Below, piece after piece: positions 38,452 through 45,702 of a stretch of 64,000 nucleotides of DNA. The DNA comes from Streptomyces rimosus (GTDB taxonomy: Bacteria; Actinomycetota; Actinomycetes; Streptomycetales; Streptomycetaceae), in contig NZ_CP023688.1 of assembly GCF_008704655.1 (NCBI RefSeq), forward strand, positions 5,377,001 to 5,441,000. Reading direction: 5' to 3'. How positions within the stretch are numbered: position 1 is the stretch's first letter; every line of letters begins with the position of its first letter. The position numbers and the translations under genes were made by a program. The notes beneath the pieces are model-generated. The model worked only from the letters and a program-made list of their open reading frames with translations, was not told where the DNA came from and searched no databases.

Positions 38452-40443
38452 GTCAAAGGTGACCTGTGGAAGGCCCTCAAGCACCCGAGGGCCCGGCCGT
38501 GGCTGACCGTGGCCGCCACCATGCCGGCGAGCGTCGGCACCCACGCCCTGTGGGGCAGCTCCCCGGCCGCCGGTGTCGGCCTCACCCTGGCCGCTGGCCT
38601 CCTGACCGCCTCGGCGTGGTGGGCGGGTGACGGCACCACCAAGGCGAGGCGCCTGCACGCCACCCTGTCCACCGCGGCTGGCACCTCGTACATGGTCGTC
38701 GCCACCGTCACTGATCCGCTGGACCCCTTCCTCGCCTCCACGTGGGCGATTGGCGGTGCGGTCGCGGCGGGCGGCTGGAACATCCGCCAGGCGCTCAGGG
38801 CGAACCCGGATGCGAAGACCGGCGAGCAGGCGGCGGGCGAGACCGGGCTGCTGGTCAAGAGTCTCGGCAAGGCGAAGCTCGCCTTGAGGGGGGAGCCGAA
38901 GGTCGAGCCGAACAAGGTCACCGCCCCCTACAAGATCACCGACCCGGGTGCGCTCACCAGCGCCGAGATCGGCCGCCGCATCGAGAACATCGCCGGTGAG
39001 CTGGGCATCTCGGCGAACGCGATCCGCAACGTGATGAACACCGAGAACGCCGCCGAAGGTGAGTTCGTCTTCGTGCCCAAGGACATGCTGGCCGGCGGCG
39101 TCCCGTACCCCGGGCCGTCCTCGCCGGGCGGGTGCATCACCGAACCGATCGTCAACGGCATCTACGAAGACGGCGAGCCCGAACGCTTCTGGTACCCGGC
39201 CGACGAGACGACCCGCCGCAACGCCACACACTTCGGCGTGTTCGGCATGAACGGGTCCGCCAAGTCCACCGGCACGGTCTACGCCCTCATTGAGGTACTG
39301 ACCAGGTACAACGCCATCGTGTGGGGCGGCGACCCGGCGAAGGGCATGCAGACGTTCGGGCCCCTGCTGCCCTACATGGACTGGGTGGAGATCACCCAGG
39401 CGGGCTGCGAAGCGATGGTCGACGCGCTGCCACACGTCATCACCGCCCGCGCCGACGAGCTGGGGCGCCACGGCTTCAAGAACTGGACACCCGAGGCGTT
39501 CCGCAAGCTCGGCATGCCGTACATGGTCGTCGTCCTTGAGGAGTCCGCGAAGCTCTTCCGCAACGGCAGCGAGCTGGAACCGGTCGTCGAAGCCGCCCGC
39601 TCGGCGGGCATCAGCGTCGAGGTCAGCCAGCAACGCCCCTCGGCCACGTCGATGCCCACCGACGTGCGCGAACAGCTCGGCGGCGTTCGCTGCTACGGCG
39701 TCAAAGGGGCCACCACCGCCGACATGGCGCTGCCCGACGACGTCCGCGACGCCGGCGCCCGCCCCGAGGCGTGGGAGAACCGCAAGCCTGGCTACCACTA
39801 CCTGGTGGCGCCCGGCGTGGACGAAGAGCGCTATTCGATGAAGGCCCGCCACTGGGACCCGATCACCGACGACGAGATCCGGCAGGTCCTGGAGCGCTAC
39901 GCCGTCCACACCCCGGCCGGAACCACGACCACCGTCGCCGCCGGTGAGGCATACGCCAACCGCGCCATCTACACGCCCGGCCAGTCCCTGACCAGCATCA
40001 ATCCGAAGGAGACCGTGATGAGCAAGCAGGACGCCGAGCGAGAGGAGGAGATCCGTCTGGAGCGCCAGGTCGAGCGCGACATCGTCGCGGCCGTCGGTGA
40101 CGACGACGGCACCCCGGAGCCGGCCGTCGATCCCGACGCGGAGATCCCGCCCGTGGCCAAGCCGTGGAAGTTCCCCAACCAGCTGCCCGTCCAGGGTGAC
40201 GACCGTAGTCCGGAGGAGGCGCTGGCCGAGCTGCTGGCGATGCTCGCCGAACTCCGCGCCGAAGGACGGGAGACGGTCGGGCCGAAGGACTTCGCGCCCT
40301 ACGGCAAGGGCACCCGCATCGGCCGCGCTCGTTCCTGGATCTCCGGGAAGCTGACCGCTCTCGCCGACGAGGGCGTGTACCTCGAAGAGACCGACGAGGT
40401 GGGCGTCTACAAGCTCCTCGATCCCGAGCTGACACCTGTCTGA
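38440..40443 (+). CDS. TraB/FtsK-like DNA translocase
   Basis: This 667-residue protein has two or three N-terminal membrane helices (about 25-115) and a P-loop ATPase. Walker A is GMNGSAKST (269-277) and Walker B is MVVVLEES (362-369). EVSQQRPSATSMPTDVREQL and a C-terminal winged-helix-like part (DFAPYGKG, GRARSWISGKLTALADEGV; 617-655) follow. It resembles the septal DNA pumps of Streptomyces conjugative elements, which move double-stranded DNA between hyphae after reading short repeats. CTGACACC repeats flank the gene. Such a gene is unexpected in a phage genome. Confidence 0.82.
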   Translation: MADTVKGDLWKALKHPRARPWLTVAATMPASVGTHALWGSSPAAGVGLTLAAGLLTASAWWAGDGTTKARRLHATLSTAAGTSYMVVATVTDPLDPFLASTWAIGGAVAAGGWNIRQALRANPDAKTGEQAAGETGLLVKSLGKAKLALRGEPKVEPNKVTAPYKITDPGALTSAEIGRRIENIAGELGISANAIRNVMNTENAAEGEFVFVPKDMLAGGVPYPGPSSPGGCITEPIVNGIYEDGEPERFWYPADETTRRNATHFGVFGMNGSAKSTGTVYALIEVLTRYNAIVWGGDPAKGMQTFGPLLPYMDWVEITQAGCEAMVDALPHVITARADELGRHGFKNWTPEAFRKLGMPYMVVVLEESAKLFRNGSELEPVVEAARSAGISVEVSQQRPSATSMPTDVREQLGGVRCYGVKGATTADMALPDDVRDAGARPEAWENRKPGYHYLVAPGVDEERYSMKARHWDPITDDEIRQVLERYAVHTPAGTTTTVAAGEAYANRAIYTPGQSLTSINPKETVMSKQDAEREEEIRLERQVERDIVAAVGDDDGTPEPAVDPDAEIPPVAKPWKFPNQLPVQGDDRSPEEALAELLAMLAELRAEGRETVGPKDFAPYGKGTRIGRARSWISGKLTALADEGVYLEETDEVGVYKLLDPELTPV

Positions 40444-40565
40444 CCTGCACTGACACCGGCTGACACCTTGATCAGGTGTCAGGAGGGGTGTCAGCCGCTT
40501 CTGACACCCCTCCCCGCCTTAGGTAATGCGCGTGCGCGCGCGAGCTGACACCCACCCCTGACACC
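40429..40565. repeat. CTGACACC cluster with two perfect hairpins after the TraB-like gene
   Basis: Eight exact copies lie at 40429, 40450, 40460, 40501, 40545 and 40558 (plus) and 40475 and 40487 (minus). Opposed copies form two adjoining perfect hairpins: a 9-bp stem at 40460-40482 and a 13-bp stem (GGAGGGGTGTCAG) at 40482-40513. The second can terminate the tra transcript. The layout resembles a cis-acting transfer locus next to traB. Confidence 0.7.
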
Positions 40566-40621
40566 CGCTGGCACCCCCTTGGCTGACAGCAGGGACAAAC
40601 CACTACGAAACGGAGAACGTG

Positions 40622-41152
40622 ATGACCTTCGAACCGCCCCGCTACACCTGGACCGCCGACACCGCCTACGACGCTCTCGCGGTCCTGCAAGCCGCCATCG
40701 ACCTGATCGAATCGCACACAGCGACCCTCGCACCGGACAACCGAGAGCGCTACGACGCGAAGCGCAACTCCACTGCGAATCTCAGTATCACCCTCGACCT
40801 GTCCACCCTCGTCAAGCAGATCAACAAGGCGACCTCCGCCGTCCAGGCCCCCGCGAGCCCTCAGTCGTTCCGCTTCCCGCTGACCATCGAAGACCCGCTC
40901 GGGGAAGCGGTCGGGCGGCAGGAGGCCCGAGGGATCCTCCTGGACCTGCTCCAAGGTTTCGCCGAGCAGGGCCGACTCAAGGTCACCTTCCGGGACTTCG
41001 CGCCGCACCTGGGCAAGCTCAGCCGGACCCGCTCCTGGGTCGTGCGCGAGCTGCAGAACCTGGTCGCCATCGGAGTCATCAGCCAGGAAGCCCTCGGCGA
41101 ATACCACCTCGACCGGGCCTCGCTCATGAATCACCAGTTGGGCCCCTCGTGA
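40622..41152 (+). CDS. Winged-helix protein paralogous to the translocase C-terminus
   Basis: This 176-residue protein has a helical N-terminal half (DALAVLQAAIDLIESHT). Its C-terminal module (DFAPHLGK, SRTRSWVVRELQNLVAIGVI; 125-160) matches the spacing of the TraB-like C-terminus (DFAP..GK..R.RSW...L..L...GV). It lies just after the CTGACACC cluster and may bind it. ATG 40622 or GTG 40619 can serve as start. Confidence 0.68.
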   Translation: MTFEPPRYTWTADTAYDALAVLQAAIDLIESHTATLAPDNRERYDAKRNSTANLSITLDLSTLVKQINKATSAVQAPASPQSFRFPLTIEDPLGEAVGRQEARGILLDLLQGFAEQGRLKVTFRDFAPHLGKLSRTRSWVVRELQNLVAIGVISQEALGEYHLDRASLMNHQLGPS

Positions 41153-41171
41153 CCCTCAACGCCTGACCGCC

Positions 41172-41318
41172 ATGGAGACGCCGCCCGGCGAGTGCCCGCA
41201 GTGCTGGTACCACGCGCACTTCAGCCGTGAGGCGCACGCCCACCTCGCCCCGGGCCAGGACTGCCCGGCCTGCGTGGACCACATGCGCAACGGCTGCCCC
41301 GGCACAGCCCGCAACTGA
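41172..41318 (+). CDS. 48-residue Cys/His-rich peptide
   Basis: ATG 41172 to TGA 41318. ECPQCWYHAHFSREAHAH and CPACVDHMRNGC look like a small zinc module typical of Streptomyces plasmids. It follows the winged-helix gene by 19 bp. Confidence 0.6.
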   Translation: METPPGECPQCWYHAHFSREAHAHLAPGQDCPACVDHMRNGCPGTARN

Positions 41319-41343
41319 CCCACACCACACCCAGGAGGAAGCC

Positions 41344-41535
41344 ATGCCCAAGATCACCCGCTATGAGGCCGAAGTCCAGCTCGAACGCCCCGACGGCTCC
41401 CGTGTCACCTACCGCGGTGACGGCGTCGGTCCCGCCGACGAGACCGGCGCCCAGGTCCTGAAGGGCGCCGAGAAGGCGGCGCTGGCCGAAGAGCCCGGCG
41501 CGCGCGTTGTCAGCTCCCGGGCCCGCCGCGGCTGA
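41344..41535 (+). CDS. Small protein
   Basis: This 63-residue protein begins ITRYEAEVQLERPDGSRVTY. ATG 41344 has a strong CCAGGAGGAAG site. Unrecognised. Confidence 0.62.
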   Translation: MPKITRYEAEVQLERPDGSRVTYRGDGVGPADETGAQVLKGAEKAALAEEPGARVVSSRARRG

Positions 41536-41575
41536 CCGACCGCCCCGCTCTGCCCCATCCATCGAGAGGAACCCC

Positions 41576-41749
41576 ATGTCCAAGCGCAGTGAGGCCAAGC
41601 AGGCCCGCGAGACCTACAAGGTCAAGAAGGCCGAGCACAACGCCCGCTTCAACAACACCACCACCGACCCGGACAGCGAGGAGTACCTGGCCTCCAACGC
41701 TGCCGTAGCCGACGCCGGACGCCGCGTCTCCTGGCTGCGCCGCCGCTGA
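41576..41749 (+). CDS. Small basic protein
   Basis: This 57-residue Lys/Arg-rich protein (EAKQARETYKVKKAEHNARF) ends RRVSWLRRR. ATG 41576 follows GAGAGGAA. It may bind nucleic acid by charge alone. Confidence 0.6.
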   Translation: MSKRSEAKQARETYKVKKAEHNARFNNTTTDPDSEEYLASNAAVADAGRRVSWLRRR

Positions 41750-41836
41750 CCGGCTGCCCCCGATCCGCCCGTCTCGCACGGGCGGTGAGGAGGACGCCGG
41801 GCAGCCCGCCCGACGCCGAACCCCGAAGGAGACCCG

Positions 41837-42325
41837 ATGGACACCATCAGTCAGAGCACGGTCGGCGAGCGCCGCGCCGACCAGGTCCCGCTGACTCCCG
41901 GACAGCAGATGCGCGCGTACAGCGACGACGGCGCCGTGGTCATCGACGTGGCCGTGCAGGCCGTTGGCCACTGCCACACCTGCGGCACGAGCGTCCCGTT
42001 CGGCATCGGCGAGGTCCACGGCAGCGCCCAGAAGTACGTCGACGGGCCATACAAAGACGGCCTGCTGGCCGCGTGGGGCTGGACCGACCGGCACCTGGCC
42101 GCCTGCGCCAAGGCCCGCCGGCACCTGCGTCGCCCCGCCACCGGCCCCATGACCAACTGCGAGGCGTACCGGAACCTGCCCCCGCAGGAGGCCGCGCCGG
42201 TCGCCCATATGGCTGCCGCGCTCTTCCACCTGCAGCAGGCCGTCGCCACGGTGTCGCAGGCCGACAGGGCCAGCTACCTGGCCGGCAACGCCAGCAACCG
42301 CACCGACACCACCGACGAGCAGTAA
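41837..42325 (+). CDS. Hypothetical protein of the transfer-type block
   Basis: This 162-residue protein has YSDDGAVVIDVAVQAVGHCH, a CHTCGTSVPFG pair and LAAWGWTDRHLAACAKARRH. ATG 41837 follows GAAGGAGA. Probably a metal-binding fold; unrecognised. Confidence 0.65.
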   Translation: MDTISQSTVGERRADQVPLTPGQQMRAYSDDGAVVIDVAVQAVGHCHTCGTSVPFGIGEVHGSAQKYVDGPYKDGLLAAWGWTDRHLAACAKARRHLRRPATGPMTNCEAYRNLPPQEAAPVAHMAAALFHLQQAVATVSQADRASYLAGNASNRTDTTDEQ

Positions 42326-42335
42326 GGAGCCGACC

Positions 42336-42458
42336 ATGCCCGAGATCAACCCCGAGACCGGCAGCGAGATCGAGATGGAGGACGACGGCGACTTCACCGT
42401 CACCTTCTCCATGACCATGCCGCAGCCCGCCGACGACACCGACACCAACCGCCCCTGA
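42336..42458 (+). CDS. 40-residue acidic peptide
   Basis: ATG 42336 follows TAAGGAG. The sequence begins MPEINPETGSEIEMEDDGDF and is rich in Asp, Glu and Met. Unrecognised, but the ribosome site is strong. Confidence 0.5.
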   Translation: MPEINPETGSEIEMEDDGDFTVTFSMTMPQPADDTDTNRP

Positions 42459-42469
42459 GAGGAGCCCCG

Positions 42470-42682
42470 ATGCCCATCACCACCGACTACGGCTTTGAAC
42501 CCCAGTCCGGTGAAGAGGTCGGCACCGACACCGCCCTCGTTTGCTGCGACCAGACCATGAGCGCTGCCGCGCCGGATGAGGACGGCATTCGCGTCCACAC
42601 CTGCGGTGTCTGCGCGACTCGGGCCGAGGTCGATGTCTGCGGCCTGCTCGGCGATATCGACGAGCCCGAGGATGCCGCCTGA
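42470..42682 (+). CDS. Small zinc-ribbon-like protein
   Basis: This 70-residue protein has ALVCCDQTMSAAAPDEDGIR and HTCGVCATRAEVDVCGLLGD. ATG 42470 follows GAGAGGAG. Confidence 0.62.
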   Translation: MPITTDYGFEPQSGEEVGTDTALVCCDQTMSAAAPDEDGIRVHTCGVCATRAEVDVCGLLGDIDEPEDAA

Positions 42683-42730
42683 TGGCCATCCCCGCCCCAC
42701 TACCTGACCCCGCTTCCTGAGAGGAGCCCC

Positions 42731-43204
42731 ATGTCCCCGCAGCCGCTGCCCGGTCCGCAGCACCAGTACGGCGGGCAGCAGCTGCCCGGCTGGCCCGCCG
42801 AAGCGCCCCTGAACGGGCCCGTGGAGCTGTACGGCGAGCGTGACCCGGTCGTGTGGGTGCCGGACGCCTACGGGCAGATGGTGCCCATGCGCCGCCCCCA
42901 GGCCCCGGCACCCGTCCAGCCCACCCCGCCGCGGGACTTGAGCCCGCAGCCGCTGATCGATCCGCTCGCGCAGCGCCTGATCGGCGGCGGCATCGGCGGC
43001 GGGGCGCTCGCCGCAGGGGTCGGCTGGGGCGCCGCACAGATCGTGGATGCCGCCACCGCCGCCGGAGCGGGGCTCATCGGATGGGCCATCCTGATCGTGC
43101 TGCTCCTCAAGACCGGCCGCCGCGACGGCGACACGTACAACATCAACCAGACCGTCCACGCCGAGGCCAAGTGGTTCGGGCGGATCGACACCGACTTCCA
43201 CTGA
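42731..43204 (+). CDS. Membrane protein of the transfer-type block
   Basis: This 157-residue protein has a Pro/Gln-rich N-terminal half and two hydrophobic segments (LIGGGIGGGALAAGVGWGAA, AGAGLIGWAILIVLLL). A short C-terminus ends AEAKWFGRIDTDFH. It is similar in shape to Spd-type or plasmid membrane proteins of Streptomyces. ATG 42731 follows GAGAGGAG. Confidence 0.65.
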   Translation: MSPQPLPGPQHQYGGQQLPGWPAEAPLNGPVELYGERDPVVWVPDAYGQMVPMRRPQAPAPVQPTPPRDLSPQPLIDPLAQRLIGGGIGGGALAAGVGWGAAQIVDAATAAGAGLIGWAILIVLLLKTGRRDGDTYNINQTVHAEAKWFGRIDTDFH

Positions 43205-43213
43205 GGAGGAATC

Positions 43214-43529
43214 ATGGGGTTACGCGTACTACGAGATCTACCGCGGCGGCGAGAAGATCCAGGCCGGGTACAGCGTCGAGGCCGTGTGTGAGGAACCCGG
43301 CTGCGAGAAGCAGATCGACCGGGGGCTCGCGTACCTCTGCGGCGAGACGCCGGGCGACGACGAGTACGGCTGTGGCGGCTACTTCTGCGGCGAGCACCTG
43401 TACATGGCTCCCGAGGGGCAGCACGGAGAGCGCTGCATCCGGTGCCGCGACAACGGCGCCGACCCGCTGGAGAACTCGCCGGACGCGATGGTCGCCACGT
43501 TCGAGAGCGGCACGGCCGTAGGTGCTTGA
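43214..43529 (+). pseudogene. Cys-rich protein gene with an apparent +1 shift at its start
   Basis: The only well-placed start (ATG 43214 after GAGGAGGAA) reads out of frame and stops near 43289. The coding-quality frame (YAYYEIYRGGEKIQAGYSVE, then ECPGC-like CEEPGCEKQ, CGGYFCGEHL, CIRCRDNG) is one base off from the second codon on. One G too many in the run at 43216-43219 would explain it. Either the gene is frameshifted, there is a sequence error, or a shorter form starts at GTG 43284. Confidence 0.5.
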
Positions 43530-43556
43530 CATTTGAACTGCACCGAAGTCATGATC
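43527..43556 (+). promoter_or_regulatory. Consensus-like promoter before the late control gene
   Basis: TTGACA (43527-43532), 18 bp, CATGAT (43551-43556). The -35 box is a perfect consensus and lies at the end of the preceding frame. It would transcribe through a hairpin at 43582 into the HTH gene. Confidence 0.55.
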
Positions 43557-43581
43557 TGCTCAACTAGCATCACTGCGCTTT

Positions 43582-43609
43582 GAGGGCCGCCTGAGACCAG
43601 GCGGCCCTC
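43582..43609 (+). terminator. Hairpin between the promoter and the HTH gene
   Basis: A perfect 12-bp stem (GAGGGCCGCCTG) with loop AGAC lies about 20 nt downstream of the predicted transcription start. It may terminate upstream transcripts or make a very short RNA. Confidence 0.65.
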
Positions 43610-43632
43610 ACGCATACCCGAGGGGGTGCAGC

Positions 43633-43857
43633 ATGCCCCCCAGGCTCGTCACCGCCGCCGACGCCGCCCACTACACCGGCCGGCCCGTCGGCACCATCTG
43701 GCGGTGGGCCAGCGAAGGCCGCATACGCCGCACCGGCCGAGGCAAGCAGGCCCGCTACTACCTGGACGACCTGCCCCGCGCCACCCGCGACGAATGGACC
43801 GGGCTCCTCACCCCCGGTGAAGCCCCGCCCCTCCCAGACGGGGCGCGCGCCGCCTGA
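43633..43857 (+). CDS. Excisionase/MerR-like HTH protein
   Basis: This 74-residue DNA-binding protein has TAADAAHYTGRPVGTIWRWA, SEGRIRRTGRGKQARYYLDD and LPRATRDEW, the HTH_17/excisionase layout. It could be the excisionase or a late-gene switch. It is far from int but directly before the late region. ATG 43633 follows GGGGGTG. Confidence 0.75.
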   Translation: MPPRLVTAADAAHYTGRPVGTIWRWASEGRIRRTGRGKQARYYLDDLPRATRDEWTGLLTPGEAPPLPDGARAA

Positions 43858-43896
43858 CCCCCGACCGGGCCCGACGTTCCCCCAAGACGGGCCCCG

Positions 43897-43935
43897 CCTG
43901 CTGCCCGGCACCACGGCGGCCCGCCGGGCAGCAGG
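43897..43935 (+). terminator. Strong hairpin after the HTH gene
   Basis: A perfect 13-bp stem (CCTGCTGCCCGGC) with a 13-nt loop begins 40 bp after the stop. Confidence 0.65.
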
Positions 43936-44015
43936 CACCAATCCGATCACGACCGTTCCCCTCACGCGGCCCGTGCGTCACCATGGCGCCATCAACCGCG
44001 ACTCATGGGGGACCA

Positions 44016-44390
44016 GTGTTCGGCTCGAAGAAGACCGACGAAGAGAAGGCCGCCGCGAAGGCCCTGCTGGAGCTACGGCTCGCGGCCTCCGCTATCGGCG
44101 GCCTGATGGTCCGCAAGGACCCGCTGCGCTTCACCGCGCCAGGACAGATGGACGTCCCCGTCGGGGGCGCCAAGGTCACCGTGGACCGGGGAGAAGCCGC
44201 CAAGCGCATCACAGCCACGCGCGTGGCCCTCACTGGGATCTTCGCTCTGGCGTTGAAGAAGGACAGCACCAAGCTGTTCGTGACCATCGAGGGTGCCGAC
44301 GGCTCGGCCATGCTGCTGGAGTGCCCGGCCAAGAAGGAAGCGGCTGCACGGAAGTTCGCCATCCTCGTACACGCCAAGCACCCTGCATAG
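44016..44390 (+). CDS. Hypothetical protein before the packaging genes
   Basis: This 124-residue soluble protein has SKKTDEEKAAAKALLELRLA and a beta-rich core (MDVPVGGAKVTVDRGEAAKR, KLFVTIEGADGSAMLLECPA). GTG 44016 with GGGGGACCA is preferred to ATG 43983. Unrecognised. Confidence 0.62.
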   Translation: MFGSKKTDEEKAAAKALLELRLAASAIGGLMVRKDPLRFTAPGQMDVPVGGAKVTVDRGEAAKRITATRVALTGIFALALKKDSTKLFVTIEGADGSAMLLECPAKKEAAARKFAILVHAKHPA

Positions 44391-44417
44391 CCCCCGACCC
44401 CGGGAGGGGAGGCCCCT

Positions 44418-44816
44418 ATGCCCCCCTACGCTCCCCCCTCCCGGTGCACGGACCCCCAGTGCCACGAGCTGGCCACGCAGCGAGGCAGGTGCGACGAGCA
44501 TCAGCCCATCGCATGGTCAGGCAGGGATGACAAGCAGGCCCGCTACGGCATCAGCTCGGGCACGTGGCGCAAGCTCAAGCGACGTGTTGATCAGCGTGAC
44601 CATGGCTGCTGCTACTTGTGCGGGGCCGAGCAGCCCGACGACCCCGAAGAGCCACGCCACGTGCTCGATCACATCACGCCGATTGCCGAGGGCGGCTCGG
44701 TGACCTCGCTGGACAACCTCGGGCTGCTCTGCGGGTCGTGCGATGCGATCAAGAGCCGCGCTGAGGCCATCCGAGGCGCCCAGCGGGCTCGCCGGCGCGC
44801 CAAGAGATCATCATGA
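44418..44816 (+). CDS. HNH endonuclease of the packaging module
   Basis: This 132-residue nuclease has an N-terminal zinc ribbon (CTDPQCHELATQRGRCDEHQ) and a HNH core (CCYLCG, HVLDHITPIAEGGSVTSLDN, GLLCGSCDAIKS). In many HK97-type phages an HNH nuclease encoded just before the terminase genes works with TerL in packaging. It differs from the two homing-type HNH proteins at 21 and 22 kb. Confidence 0.9.
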   Translation: MPPYAPPSRCTDPQCHELATQRGRCDEHQPIAWSGRDDKQARYGISSGTWRKLKRRVDQRDHGCCYLCGAEQPDDPEEPRHVLDHITPIAEGGSVTSLDNLGLLCGSCDAIKSRAEAIRGAQRARRRAKRSS

Positions 44817-45237
44817 GGCTTCCGACGGGCCTCGCAGGGCAAACGCCAGGCCGATTCCGAGTCTTTCAGGTCCCTGACCTGCGCTTTCGTCGATTCCGGA
44901 AGCTTGGCGAGCCGCCCGAGGAGCTAGAGGGGGCTTCTGACCTGCGGTTTCGACCAGAATGCGGGCTGCGGCGAGACGAAAGCGCGCGCCCAAGTGCACG
45001 ATTTCGGGCCGAGATGCGCCCTTTGGAGTGTCCGAGCCATCCCTCTCGCCTAGCAACATCACCTACTGCCCGGGGGTAGGGGAGTCCGGATCACGACCAA
45101 GATCGCTTGGGGACCCGCCGCGGTTGCCTTTCCGTGCTCACGCTCACATGAGCAACGGGGGGTCTGCGCAGGTCAGAGCCTTGCAGGCCGCGTTTGTGCA
45201 GGTCAGAGCGCTGCGGGCGACCGGAGAGGGGTTGATC
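44817..45237. other. Noncoding region before the terminase genes; candidate cos/pac site
   Basis: No convincing gene lies in these 421 bp. Two 16-bp direct repeats (CTGACCTGCGCTTTCG at 44874 and the same with one change at 44937) are mirrored by two inverted copies of the nonamer (GCAGGTCAG at 45168 and 45198, each followed by AGC). Position between the HNH nuclease and the small terminase is where cos or pac sites usually lie. Confidence 0.6.
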
Positions 45238-45702
45238 ATGGCGAAGGCTGCTGCTCCCGCCGCCCTGAAGCTGATCACTGGCCGGTCTCCGGGCCGGGAC
45301 TCGGGTGGCCGGAAGGTGGAGCCCGGCCCGGCGTTCAAGCGGGTGCCGCCGAAGCCGCCGACGTGGCTGTCACGGGAGGCGGCCGCGGAGTGGAAGCGGG
45401 TACTGCCGGAGCTGTCCCGCCTGGATCTGGTCAAGGAGCAGGACCGGGCGGCGCTGGTGGCGTACTGCGAGGCGTGGGCGACGTTCGTGTCGGCGACGCG
45501 GGTGGTGCAGGAGGAGGGGCTCGTCATCGAGGCGCGGCAGGGCAAGCTGGCGCATCCGTGCGTGGCGATCGCCCGGAATGCGGCCCGCGAGATGAGGTCG
45601 TGGGCGGCACACTTCGGCCTGACGCCGTCGACGGAGCAGGCCCTGGCTCGAGGCGAGGGCGGCGATGGCGACGAAGCGAACCCGTTCGCCGGCTCCGGCT
45701 GA
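45238..45702 (+). CDS. Phage terminase small subunit, P27 family
   Basis: This 154-residue protein recognises the packaging site and loads DNA on TerL. It has LKLITGRSPGRDSGGRKVEP, PPTWLSREAAAEWKRVLPEL, DRAALVAYCEAWATFVSATR and HPCVAIARNAAREMRSWAAH, the P27-family pattern. ATG 45238 is used and the gene overlaps terL by 38 bp. Confidence 0.92.
   Translation: MAKAAAPAALKLITGRSPGRDSGGRKVEPGPAFKRVPPKPPTWLSREAAAEWKRVLPELSRLDLVKEQDRAALVAYCEAWATFVSATRVVQEEGLVIEARQGKLAHPCVAIARNAAREMRSWAAHFGLTPSTEQALARGEGGDGDEANPFAGSG

Noticed and set aside
44813..45079. 88-codon ORF after the HNH gene
   Set aside because: It overlaps the previous stop in ATGA fashion but is Arg/Pro-rich, translates the 16-bp repeats (DLRFR twice) and lies in the likely packaging site.
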